From an uncultured Campylobacter sp. (GTDB lineage Bacteria; Campylobacterota; Campylobacteria; Campylobacterales; Campylobacteraceae): a stretch of 19,869 nt of DNA. Below, one piece after another: positions 1 to 6,963 of the stretch. Numbering within the stretch: the stretch's first letter is position 1; each line of letters starts with the position of its first letter. The stretch spans positions 1-19,869 of the forward strand of contig NZ_CALHIK010000036.1 in the NCBI RefSeq assembly GCF_938030785.1, written 5' to 3'. The notes beneath the pieces were generated by a model. The model was not told the origin of the DNA, did no database searches, and saw only the letters and a list, made by a program, of their open reading frames with translations. The translations under genes and the position numbers were made by a program.

Positions 1-325
1 TTTTGATCCTAAATTTTATCTTTTTGCCGTTTAAATTTATCGCGCAAATTTAAACGCGCGGCGCCTTGCATCTGCGCGAACATAGCGCGCACTGATTGCG
101 GTATTGCGGCGCGGTTGCGGCAGAAATCTGCGCGGCTACTACGCACCGCGCAAAGCTCGCACGAGCTGCGACGCAAACTAGGCGTACCGAGCGCATCGCA
201 CGCGATTTTTTTGATCTGTAAATTTCATCGTGCTTTTAGCGCGTAACGTTTCAGCTCCTGCGCGCATTGCATCCAGCCAATACGTCGCGTCGCATGGGCT
301 TCGTACGGCACGCGCAACACAATCA

Positions 326-347
326 AATCCGCTAAATTTAGCGGATT
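326..347. repeat. Perfect 22-bp palindrome centred on AAATTT
   Basis: The 11-base arm AATCCGCTAAA is followed at once by its exact reverse complement, with no loop. It lies in gene-free spacer and abuts a second hairpin (346-366). A loopless dyad resembles a protein-binding site more than a terminator; that reading is inference. Confidence 0.75.
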
Positions 348-366
348 AACCGCGCTTGTCGGTTAA
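346..366 (+). terminator. Possible hairpin terminator
   Basis: TTAACCG and CGGTTAA form a perfect 7-bp stem around a 7-base loop, followed by ATTTTAAG, a short T-run. It could end a plus-strand transcript entering from left of the window. The T-run is short, and the stem shares two bases with the preceding palindrome, so the terminator role is uncertain. Confidence 0.35.
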
Positions 367-997
367 ATTTTAAGTCGCGAAGCGCTAGAGCGATCCGCCG
401 AATTTAAAAGCCGCTAAACGCCCGAATAAATCCGCGCTACGGCTAAATTTAAAATTTTAAACCCAACCGACGAAAAAACGGCACACCGCAGCATACGTCT
501 TAGCGTGCACAACGGCAGAAATCTCGGGGTAAATTTTAAAAACCTCGCGCCCAAACCCCACAACTTCGGCGTAAATTTAAAGCCGTGCACTCAAGCTCGC
601 GGCGGCGGCACAGTTTACAGCTCCACACCCAGTCGCCGCGACCGGCGACGCAAATTAGCGTTCCATTACCGCAATAAAAATTTAAACTCTATCGCCGCGG
701 AGCGAATTTTAAAACTCCTGCGTTCGGCTGCCGCGGCCTAGCTCGCTTTCAAAATTTAAAGCTCGCCGCAGGCGCCAAACCGCCCTGTCCTTCTAATAAA
801 TTTGAAAACCCAAACGCCGCTATCTCTCCGCTGCGTCTATTTATGCAGCTGCGACGCTACGCGCTTAAAATTTTAACGACGGGCGCGCAAATTTTAAGCC
901 CCAGCCGCTGTGTCGCCGTATCGCTTAAATTTAGCAGCTTCAACGCGGATTTAAAACTCGGTCGTCGTAATTTTTAACGCAATTCAAAGCTCCGACC

Positions 998-1201
998 TCA
1001 ACCGCCGCCTACGAACTCGACGATCTCATATTTTTTGCCGCTTGAGATCTGCGTGCGCTCCCACGCCTCTTTTTTTAAAATTTCGCCGTCGCGCTCGAGC
1101 GCTACTAGGCGCAGATCGTGTCCGCATCGGCGCAAAAACTCGCTCACGCTCATATCCTGCGCCAGCTGCAGAGGCTCGCCGTTTACGCAGATCTCAATCA
1201 T
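998..1201 (-). CDS. thiS: Sulfur carrier protein ThiS
   Basis: Small ubiquitin-fold protein of 67 residues that carries thiocarboxylate sulfur to thiazole synthase (ThiG) for thiamine. It starts MIEICVNGEPLQL and ends EIVEFVGGG, the C-terminal Gly-Gly tail that ThiF adenylates and loads with sulfur. The central SVSEFLRR and VALERDGEIL segments fit the family, as does the length. I chose the start at 1201, not the longer frame from 1294, because this ATG gives the canonical beta-strand start and sits in the ATGATTGA overlap with the stop of the upstream ABC-F gene (8 bases shared), implying translational coupling. The other thiazole genes (thiG, thiH, thiF) are not next to it; the left side is gene-free. 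thiC lies about 7 kb away on the same strand. Confidence 0.85.
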   Translation of the reverse strand: MIEICVNGEPLQLAQDMSVSEFLRRCGHDLRLVALERDGEILKKEAWERTQISSGKKYEIVEFVGGG

Positions 1202-2786
1202 CGCTCGCTCCCAAGCTCTCGCGGTACTCCTCGTAAGTGCCCCTAAAATCGACGATTTCGCCGTCTCCTTTGAGGTGTAAAATTCTATTTGCAAACGCGT
1301 CGATGAGCTCGCGGTCGTGGCTCACGCAGATCGCACAGCCCGCGAAGTTATACAGCGCTTCGCCAAGCGCGATGATCGCCTCAAGATCGAGGTGGTTGTT
1401 GGGCTCATCAAGCACCAGCAGGTTCGGGCGTTGCAGCATTAGCTTGCTTAGCATCACGCGGTGTTTCTCGCCGCCGCTTAGGCTGCCCACGCTTTTCTCC
1501 TGCTCGGCGCCGCTAAAAAGCATACGTCCAAGACATTTGCGAATTTCATCCAGATCCCTATTTTGCGGGCTTTGCAGATATTCGTAGAGCTTGAGCTCGC
1601 CTGAAATTTTATTATTCGTATCCTGCGCGAAGTACCCGGGCTCGATCGTGGCGCCCATGTGCACCTTGCCGCTAAGAGGCGCGAGCTCGCCCATGATGAT
1701 CTTGCAAAGCGTGCTTTTGCCCACGCCGTTTCGCCCGATGATCGCGATCTTATCGCCGTGAGCGAGCTTGAGATTAAAATTTTTCAAAATTTGAACCTCG
1801 CCGAAGCTCATATCCACGCCGCTTAGCTCTAAAATTTCATTGCCGATCTCGCGCGCAGGCTTGAATAAAATGCTAGGCTCCCTACGCGAAGAGGTCGCAA
1901 GCTCGCTAAGATCGAGCTTGTCGAGCTGTTTTTGACGGCTCGTGGCCTGCTTTGCTTTGCTTGCGTTGGCGCTGAAGCGAGCGATAAATTTTTCAAGCTC
2001 AGCCTTCTCTTTGAGCTTTTTCTCGCGCTCGAACTGCGCCTGTTTGGCAATGAGATTGGACGCGATAAACCAGTCGTCGTAATTGCCGCTAAATTCGCGC
2101 ACCCGCCTAAAATCAACGTCGAGGATGTCCGTGCAGACGCGGTTTAAAAAGTGGCGGTCGTGGCTGATGACTACGAGCGTGCCCGTGTGGCGATTTAGCT
2201 CAAACTCGAGCCACGAAATGGCGTCGATATCGAGGTTGTTCGTAGGCTCGTCCAAAAACAGCACGTCGGGGCGCGGGAAGAGCACCTGCGCGAGCAGGAC
2301 CTTAAATTTATCGCTCGTCTCGATCTCGCTCATCTTTTTATCGAAGTCGTTCAGCCCCAGCGAACTTAAAATTTTCTCGATCCGCGTTTCGTACTCGTAA
2401 GCAGGATCCTCCTCGGCGCAGATCATCTCAAGCTCGCCGAGGCGCTCGTTTATCTCATCGTTAAACTCGCCCGCTTCGTAAAGCTGCGTCTTTTCGCGCA
2501 CGGCGTCATAAAGGCGCTTGTTGCCGTAGAGTACGGCGTCTTTGACGCTGAAGCTTTCGAATGCGAACTGATCCTGCCCCAAAACGCCGATTTTAAGCCC
2601 GCTTTCGATCAAAATTTCGCCGCTGCTAGATTCGATCTGCCCGCTTAAAATTTTAAGCAGCGTCGATTTGCCCGCGCCGTTTGCGCCGATGAGACCGTAG
2701 CGTCTGCCCTTATCGAGGCTCAAATTTACGTTTTCAAAAAGCAGCTGTTTGCCGAAGCGCATCGTAAGATCTTTGATTTCAACCAT
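1194..2786 (-). CDS. ABC-F family ATPase, YbiT-like
   Basis: Soluble protein of 530 residues with two ABC ATPase domains and no membrane segment, the ABC-F architecture. Members bind the ribosome E site and relieve stalled translation; the E. coli relative by length and sequence feel is YbiT. Domain 1 has Walker A GANGAGKST (34-42) and Walker B LFLDEPTNNLD. The linker contains the RFSANASKAKQATSR stretch typical of YbiT proteins. Domain 2 has Walker A GRNGVGKST, signature LSGGE and Walker B LVLDEPNNHLD, where Asn replaces the usual Thr of DEPTNHLD. The first-domain signature is degenerate, as in YbiT. The start at 2786 is chosen because AAAAGGA lies just upstream (2792-2798) and the protein then begins MVEIKDLTMRFG, a normal ABC start; a frame open to 2852 adds only a basic low-complexity tail. 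thiS overlaps its end. Confidence 0.9.
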   Translation of the reverse strand: MVEIKDLTMRFGKQLLFENVNLSLDKGRRYGLIGANGAGKSTLLKILSGQIESSSGEILIESGLKIGVLGQDQFAFESFSVKDAVLYGNKRLYDAVREKTQLYEAGEFNDEINERLGELEMICAEEDPAYEYETRIEKILSSLGLNDFDKKMSEIETSDKFKVLLAQVLFPRPDVLFLDEPTNNLDIDAISWLEFELNRHTGTLVVISHDRHFLNRVCTDILDVDFRRVREFSGNYDDWFIASNLIAKQAQFEREKKLKEKAELEKFIARFSANASKAKQATSRQKQLDKLDLSELATSSRREPSILFKPAREIGNEILELSGVDMSFGEVQILKNFNLKLAHGDKIAIIGRNGVGKSTLCKIIMGELAPLSGKVHMGATIEPGYFAQDTNNKISGELKLYEYLQSPQNRDLDEIRKCLGRMLFSGAEQEKSVGSLSGGEKHRVMLSKLMLQRPNLLVLDEPNNHLDLEAIIALGEALYNFAGCAICVSHDRELIDAFANRILHLKGDGEIVDFRGTYEEYRESLGASDD

Positions 2787-2913
2787 ATTTTTCCTTTTAA
2801 ATTTCTCTTTGCATTGCCTTGCACGCGGGCTTCTGCCGGGTTTTGCGCGCAAATTTCACGTCGCGGTTTATTGCGGCATTTTGCGCCGCGCGGAGCCGCG
2901 ATAAATTTCTCCT

Positions 2914-2919
2914 ATTGTA
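2914..2919 (-). promoter_or_regulatory. Possible -10 box for the ABC-F/thiS unit
   Basis: TACAAT on the minus strand matches the TATAAT consensus in five of six bases. It would give a leader of roughly 120 bases containing AAATTT words and GC-rich potential hairpins. No -35 is evident, which is normal for Campylobacter sigma-70 promoters. Confidence 0.25.
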
Positions 2920-2996
2920 GCTTAAAATTCTAAAATTTCGCCGAAGGGGGCGCGGGCGGGCACGATTAAATTTAAACCGCTAGAGCAATTTAAATT

Positions 2997-4124
2997 TTAG
3001 CCGCTGTAATCGCTATCGCGAGTGATGATGAGCGTGTAGTTCGGATACGCGGCGCGCACCTGCTTGCAGACCGCGCGAAACGTCGCCTCCATATCGGGCG
3101 CTGCGAAATCGACGATGACGTCAAAGCTGATCGCGCGCTTGCTCTCGTCGAGATAAAATCCATGTATCTGCGAGACGAACTCGTGCGAAAGCGCCATCTG
3201 CTTGATATGCTCATAGATCTCGGCGGCGCGCGGATCATTCCTATTAAACGCGTAAATTCCTACGGCGTCTAGGATGATATTAAATTTCGCAAAAACGGCG
3301 TTTTGGATGCGGCGCGTAAGAGCGTCGATCTGCGCCGCTGTCGTATCGCTTGCGACCTCGATGTGGATGCTGCCGACCATCTTGTCGGGCCCGTAGTCAT
3401 GAAACATCAGATCATACGCGCCGATGACGCCCTCAAAGCCCCGCACGACGTCGTAAATTTCATTCGTAAGCTCCAGGCTCGGACGCGAGCCCAAAAGCTT
3501 GCTGATCGTGTCGCGTAGAATTTCATACGCCGTTTTGATTAAAAGAGCCGAAATTATCGCGCCCAGATACGCCTCCAAGCTCAGTCCGAAAATAAGCGAA
3601 ACTAAAGCCGCGCCGAGGGTGGCTAGCGATACGAGCGCATCGTATTTGGCGTCCACGCCGCTAGCGATGAGCGAGTCAGAATTTACGCGCTCGCCCGTCT
3701 TTTGCGTATAGAGTCCTAAGCTAAATTTCGCCGCGACCGCCACGGCGATGATGGCGAGCGAAATTGCATTATAATTCGCCGCTTGCGGATGGATGATCTT
3801 TTTGATCGATTCTACTAGCGAGACGCCGCCGGTGTAGAGGATGATGACGGCGATTACGATCGCGCTTAGATACTCGATCCTGCCGTGCCCGAATGGGTGT
3901 GCGCGATCGGGCTGCTTGCTAGCAAGATGCACGCCCACGATCGTAATGACGGACGAAAGCGCGTCGCTTAGGTTATTTACGGCATCAAGCACGATCGCAA
4001 TCGAGCCTGAGATCAGCCCTACGACGCCCTTAAATGCCGCTAAAATTACATTTGAAACGATACCGATCGCACCGGTGCGAATGATGATTTTATCTCTGCT
4101 ATACGCCGCTTGAGGCACTTCCAT
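2997..4124 (-). CDS. Cation diffusion facilitator, probable Mn-type exporter
   Basis: Inner-membrane metal/proton antiporter of the CDF family, 375 residues. The N-terminal ~210 residues hold the hydrophobic helices. Residues 47-54 read DAVNNLSD, giving Asn50/Asp54 in helix 2, and 158-162 read DAKYD, giving Asp158/Asp162 in helix 5. The NxxxD/DxxxD site A, with no HxxxD, is the pattern of manganese-exporting CDFs (MntE, MneP), so Mn is the likeliest substrate, though the sequence cannot prove it. HPFGHGR (76-81) is the conserved cytoplasmic loop. The tail is longer than in ~300-residue CDFs and carries the dimerisation domain with the FHDYGPDKMVGSIHIEV region plus a second small domain, as in the longer bacterial subfamily. 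The ribosome site AAAGGAGA precedes the ATG. It lies 18 bases behind the small secreted protein gene, suggesting one transcript. Confidence 0.88.
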   Translation of the reverse strand: MEVPQAAYSRDKIIIRTGAIGIVSNVILAAFKGVVGLISGSIAIVLDAVNNLSDALSSVITIVGVHLASKQPDRAHPFGHGRIEYLSAIVIAVIILYTGGVSLVESIKKIIHPQAANYNAISLAIIAVAVAAKFSLGLYTQKTGERVNSDSLIASGVDAKYDALVSLATLGAALVSLIFGLSLEAYLGAIISALLIKTAYEILRDTISKLLGSRPSLELTNEIYDVVRGFEGVIGAYDLMFHDYGPDKMVGSIHIEVASDTTAAQIDALTRRIQNAVFAKFNIILDAVGIYAFNRNDPRAAEIYEHIKQMALSHEFVSQIHGFYLDESKRAISFDVIVDFAAPDMEATFRAVCKQVRAAYPNYTLIITRDSDYSG

Positions 4125-4142
4125 TATCTCTCCTTTGAAATT

Positions 4143-4529
4143 TTACTCTAAGCCGCAATCGCTGCGCGTATAGGTCAGATCGGCGATTTTTTCGCCGCTT
4201 TGCAGAAATTGTCGCACGCCTATGCGCTTTAGACCGCCCGCTTTCATCGTAGCGCAAACGTCCTTTTGCCTATCGGCACGCAAAACTCTCTCAAAATTTT
4301 GCTTGATCTTGGGATCTACTTTATCCCAAATTACGTTTTTTAGGGTCATGGAAACTATAAATTTATCGCCTTCGCACGTAGCCGCGCTCAACTCTATATT
4401 TTTAGTCGCGGGGTGACTGTGCCCATTTACGGCGTCCGCCAAAGCCTTGCAGCGCTCGGCATCGGCATCTTCCGCAAACGCCGCGCTGCAGATAAATACG
4501 CCGAACAGGGCGGGTATAAATTTTTTCAT
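4143..4529 (-). CDS. Small exported cysteine-containing protein, unknown function
   Basis: A 128-residue protein with a classical signal peptide (MKKFIPALFGVFICSAAFA, cleavage expected after AFA) and a mature domain of about 109 residues with four cysteines (in AERC, AATC, KDVC and SDC), which could form two periplasmic disulfides. I do not recognise a named family. Two in-frame ATGs are possible: at 4535 the AGGAG (4536-4540) abuts the codon with no spacer, while at 4529 it has a 6-base spacer, so 4529 is preferred. It precedes the CDF exporter by 18 bases on the same strand, so a periplasmic role linked to metal handling is conceivable, but only by context. A conserved His is visible (NGHSHPATKN), again without assigned function. 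Confidence 0.75.
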   Translation of the reverse strand: MKKFIPALFGVFICSAAFAEDADAERCKALADAVNGHSHPATKNIELSAATCEGDKFIVSMTLKNVIWDKVDPKIKQNFERVLRADRQKDVCATMKAGGLKRIGVRQFLQSGEKIADLTYTRSDCGLE

Positions 4530-4609
4530 TTTCATCTCCTGATTTTATTTGAAATTTATCATATTAAAATTTTTGATCTCTTGCATATCCTACCTTTTAA
4601 AATTTTCGG

Positions 4610-4615
4610 AGTATA
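4610..4615 (-). promoter_or_regulatory. Possible -10 box for the secreted protein/CDF unit
   Basis: TATACT on the minus strand matches five of six consensus bases and lies about 80 bases before the start codon at 4529, with T-rich sequence upstream. A second -10-like TATGAT nearer the gene is an alternative. Assignment is from sequence resemblance only. Confidence 0.3.
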
Positions 4616-4680
4616 GCTAAAATCAATTTAAAAAGGAGTTTAACATAGACTTAAACAGGTAGTGTAAATGAGATGCGGAG

Positions 4681-4887
4681 TCACTTCAGGCGCAAATTGG
4701 CATTTTCTTCTGCAAGATTTTGAAGCTCATTTAAATTCTCCTGCGCCTGTTTTAGCAACTCATCAAATTTAAATCCGAGCATTACTATACGATAAAGCTC
4801 GGGTTTATTCTTACGCCAGTTATACAGTGTTTTCGTATCAACTTTTAGAATTCCCGCGATATCTCTCTGTGATAGATTTTTTCTCAT
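4681..4887 (-). CDS. Small helix-turn-helix DNA-binding protein
   Basis: A 68-residue protein. Residues 5-35 (LSQRDIAGILKVDTKTLYNW and on) form a clear helix-turn-helix of the Cro/transposase-like type: a Q-R-D-I-A first helix, a V-D-T turn and a T-L-Y-N-W recognition helix. Residues 42-66 (ELLKQAQENLNELQNLAEEN) look like a short coiled coil that would allow dimerisation. It lacks any ligand domain, so it is a minimal regulator, plausibly autoregulated. A weak ribosome site AAGG precedes the ATG by 7 bases. It is divergent from the PH-domain gene, and a 17-bp dyad (4938-4954) sits between them. The gene is AT-richer than the flanking genes, hinting at separate origin. Phage or plasmid control proteins look similar, but no other phage gene is near. 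Confidence 0.72.
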   Translation of the reverse strand: MRKNLSQRDIAGILKVDTKTLYNWRKNKPELYRIVMLGFKFDELLKQAQENLNELQNLAEENANLRLK

Positions 4888-4937
4888 TTTCAGGCCTTTT
4901 TATGAGAATTGTCGAGAAATTTCGCTGTTTTATCAAC

Positions 4938-4954
4938 TAAGTAATAATTACTTA
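4938..4954. promoter_or_regulatory. 17-bp dyad, candidate operator
   Basis: TAAGTAATAATTACTTA has perfect 8-base arms around a single central A. It lies in the 160-base divergent region between the HTH gene (start 4887) and the PH-domain gene (start 5048), where an autoregulatory operator is expected. Binding by the HTH protein is inference. Confidence 0.45.
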
Positions 4955-4974
4955 TTATTATTTTTTTAGGAGGA

Positions 4975-4980
4975 TATATT
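4975..4980 (+). promoter_or_regulatory. Possible -10 box for the PH-domain gene
   Basis: TATATT preceded by a run of seven T (4961-4967), in keeping with the T-rich upstream signal of Campylobacter promoters. An alternative is TAATAT at 4994-4999. Immediately before it lies AGGAGGA (4968-4974), a perfect ribosome-binding sequence that has no usable start after it. Confidence 0.3.
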
Positions 4981-5047
4981 CCTTTTATTTAATTAATATT
5001 TAAGAGCGCGGTGGATAAAATTATGTAAATTTTTAAAGGAGTTTAAG

Positions 5048-5518
5048 ATGGGCTATATAGATAGCAATCTCTCAAAAGGCGAAGAAATCGTCAAAAGAGC
5101 GAAGGTTAGTTGGTGGTATGCGATTCCTCAAGTATTAATAGGTACATTTTTTCTATGCCTAGGATTGGTGTGGCTATTTAACAATCAAGGAATATTTGCT
5201 ATAGCTGCAATAATACTAGGGCTTTATTTCATAGTGCCGTCGATTTTGTTGGTTTTGACAACAGAGCTAGCATTAACCAATAAGCGAATTGTTGCAAAAT
5301 TTGGCTTTATCAAACGAGAGAGTATCGAAGTTAGGCTAGAAAAAGTAGAAAGCGTAAATTTTGATCAAGGAATATTTGGTAGAATTTTTGACTTTGGTTA
5401 TATATTTATAAATGGCGCCGGAAATTACGCACCGATCCCCGCAATCGCGAAGCCATTAGAATTTAAAAAAGAAGTAAACGACTACCTAGAAACACTTCAG
5501 GACGAAAAGCGGCCCTAA
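5048..5518 (+). CDS. Membrane-anchored bacterial PH-domain protein
   Basis: A 156-residue protein with two adjacent hydrophobic helices (about 24-45 and 48-70) followed by a cytoplasmic bacterial PH domain (bPH, DUF304/YdbT-type). The signature TTELALTNKRIVAKFGFIKR (71-90) and the following LEKVESVNFDQGIFGRIFDF block are typical: a strand pair reading ltnkRi, then the 'leki-sv-q-g-lgrifg-G' motif. The family is widespread, and the molecular role of short stand-alone members is not well established; membrane-stress or anchoring roles are only suggestions. A strong ribosome site AAAGGAG precedes ATG by 7 bases. It is transcribed alone, divergent from the small HTH gene, and followed by a hairpin terminator (5533-5570). 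Its codons are much more AT-rich than those of neighbouring genes, suggesting later acquisition. Confidence 0.85.
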   Translation: MGYIDSNLSKGEEIVKRAKVSWWYAIPQVLIGTFFLCLGLVWLFNNQGIFAIAAIILGLYFIVPSILLVLTTELALTNKRIVAKFGFIKRESIEVRLEKVESVNFDQGIFGRIFDFGYIFINGAGNYAPIPAIAKPLEFKKEVNDYLETLQDEKRP

Positions 5519-5532
5519 AAAAATTATCTTAA

Positions 5533-5570
5533 ATTAAGCCTCTTTGTCAATCTTGATCGTGAGGCTTAAT
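5533..5570. terminator. Hairpin terminator after the PH-domain gene, possibly bidirectional
   Basis: ATTAAGCCTC (5533-5542) pairs perfectly with GAGGCTTAAT (5561-5570) around an 18-base loop that can itself pair TCAA with TTGA. On the plus strand it is followed by AATGTTTTTA. On the minus strand it is followed shortly by a run of seven T (complement of the A-run at 5518-5524). It separates two convergent genes (5048-5518 plus, 5662-6705 minus), so two-way use is reasonable. Confidence 0.7.
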
Positions 5571-5661
5571 AATGTTTTTAATATTAAAACCGCAATTTAA
5601 ATTTAAGCCAATAACTAATTTAAAAACTCAAATTACTTAAAATAAAATTTCGTAAATCCTC

Positions 5662-6705
5662 TCACCTAAACACATCATCCATCGGCGTGCTTTCGCATTT
5701 CTTGCGATCGGCTTCGACGGCGGCGAGGCGGCTTTTGCTCGCTTCGATCTCCTTCGGCGTTATCGCGATAGACGGCAGGTTTAAAGAATTTGCGCCGTGT
5801 TTGCCCGCAAAGCCGCTCAGGCCCTTTCCGAACACGCCCAAAACTCGCTCGTTCATATCGTAAATTTCGCTGCCTTCGCAGTGAAAAACTTTACCGGAGA
5901 TGCACTGGCATTTCAGCCCGTCCACCGCCTCGGAGTATCTGTAATCCTCGACGTAAAGCACGTTTTTACCGCCCTCGGCTCTACTTATCGGGTTAAAAAC
6001 CAAAGTAGCCAGAATTTCGTTGTTTTGTGGATTCGAGATCTCCCATTCCACGGCGCGATATGAGCTAAGCAGTAACACGAGGGGCTTTTGCGACTTTTCT
6101 AAAACCACCTTGACCTTATTGTCCATCTGCGCGCTTTCGTAAACCGCGCCAAGCCAAACGTCGTAATCGCGATCCGTCGCTATTTTGGCCACGGCGTCCT
6201 TTTGACGATAAAACGGCACCACATCCTTAAAATCCACGAAAAGCCCGCTGGAATGCGCATCGTTGAGAAACCACGCCTCGATCTTGTGCTTACCCTTGCT
6301 AAATTTATAGGTAAGCGGGCGCTTTTTATTGCTCGACATCCCGCCAAGCACGTCCGTGCCGTCCACGGCGATGACGAGCGTCGACCAGCCGTAGTCTCCT
6401 AGCACCATCTTTTCGACGTCCGCATCGAAGTTGAACTCGCCGACCCAATACGCCATTAAATTTTGCGACGGTATATCGCGAAAGCCCTCTCCTTCGTAAT
6501 TTACGCTGATTCTATCCACATTTTGCGAAAAAATCACCTTCTTCGGCTCATCCTTGTTGAGATAAAACGCTAAAAATTTATCCGTAGGGATCTGCGCGCC
6601 CGCCGTGATCTCCTTCGCCCATTTTTGCATGGCGGTTCCGTTTGCGGGCTTCTCTTCGCAAAATGCAGCCGTAAAAACCAGCATAAAAACGAGTAAAAAT
6701 TTCAT
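5662..6705 (-). CDS. Exported protein of unknown function
   Basis: A 347-residue protein with an N-terminal signal peptide (MKFLLVFMLVFTAAFCEE). The Cys after AAF is not a good lipobox because Phe sits at -1, so I read it as exported rather than a lipoprotein. The middle (about 80-180) contains YWVGEFNFDAD, STLVIAVDGTDVLGG and FSKGKHKIEAWFLNDAHSSG, which looks like a beta-sandwich of the PA14 / carbohydrate-binding kind (a strand, a named displacement, then 'G-H-xI-E'), but this is fold impression, not a firm family call. A Cys cluster (KCQC, FHC) lies near residues 260-280, and the C-terminal 40 residues are helical and charged. The ribosome site AAAGGCG precedes the ATG. It stands alone, convergent with the PH-domain gene, with a 28-bp inverted repeat about 75 bases upstream of its start. 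Confidence 0.75.
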   Translation of the reverse strand: MKFLLVFMLVFTAAFCEEKPANGTAMQKWAKEITAGAQIPTDKFLAFYLNKDEPKKVIFSQNVDRISVNYEGEGFRDIPSQNLMAYWVGEFNFDADVEKMVLGDYGWSTLVIAVDGTDVLGGMSSNKKRPLTYKFSKGKHKIEAWFLNDAHSSGLFVDFKDVVPFYRQKDAVAKIATDRDYDVWLGAVYESAQMDNKVKVVLEKSQKPLVLLLSSYRAVEWEISNPQNNEILATLVFNPISRAEGGKNVLYVEDYRYSEAVDGLKCQCISGKVFHCEGSEIYDMNERVLGVFGKGLSGFAGKHGANSLNLPSIAITPKEIEASKSRLAAVEADRKKCESTPMDDVFR

Positions 6706-6778
6706 AATTCGCCTTTCGTTACGATTTTAAATTTAGAAGCGACGCCTCCGCTCAAAACGCTTGCTTACGGCGCCGTTT

Positions 6779-6806
6779 GAAGTGTTTTTAAATTTAAAAA
6801 TACTTC
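6779..6806. repeat. 28-bp loopless inverted repeat
   Basis: Two 14-base arms meet at AAA/TTT in the centre. The left arm is GAAGTGTTTTTAAA; the right arm pairs with it at every position except one G-T wobble. It sits about 75 bases upstream of the exported protein gene, in its likely promoter region. With no loop and no T-run outside the stem it is more operator- or cruciform-like than a terminator. Confidence 0.65.
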
Positions 6807-6945
6807 GGCTTCAGACATTAAAACTTAAATTTAAAGCGAGCTTTTGCAGCGACGCCTTAAATTTAAATTTTGACTTTGCTGCGGGCGGTTTTAAATTTAG
6901 AGCGAAATTTACTCTGCGCGTTTAAATTTAAACGGCTTAAGAAGC

Positions 6946-6963
6946 CGAAATTTTAAAATTTCG
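6946..6963. repeat. Perfect 18-bp palindrome
   Basis: CGAAATTTTAAAATTTCG is its own reverse complement and contains two overlapping copies of the AAATTT word. It is one of several such palindromes in this spacer. Confidence 0.7.

Larger units (their letters stand above)
1..997. other. Gene-free AAATTT-rich spacer
   Basis: Nearly 1 kb without a credible gene. Sequence alternates GC-rich stretches (GCGC, CGCG) with the palindromic word AAATTT, often extended to AAATTTTAAA or TTAAATTTAA, every few tens of bases. The longest open frame (505-741, GTG start) has no ribosome binding site and gives an Ala/Arg/Asn-rich product of no recognisable family. No tRNA or rRNA was recognised. The visible structure is the palindrome and hairpin at 326-366, annotated separately. 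Confidence 0.7.

Noticed and set aside
505..741. Open frame of 78 codons in the left spacer
   Set aside because: GTG start without ribosome site, no family resemblance, embedded in AAATTT spacer.
2787..2852. Longer N-terminus for the ABC-F protein
   Set aside because: AAAAGGA lies within it just before the ATG at 2786, and the extra residues are basic low-complexity.
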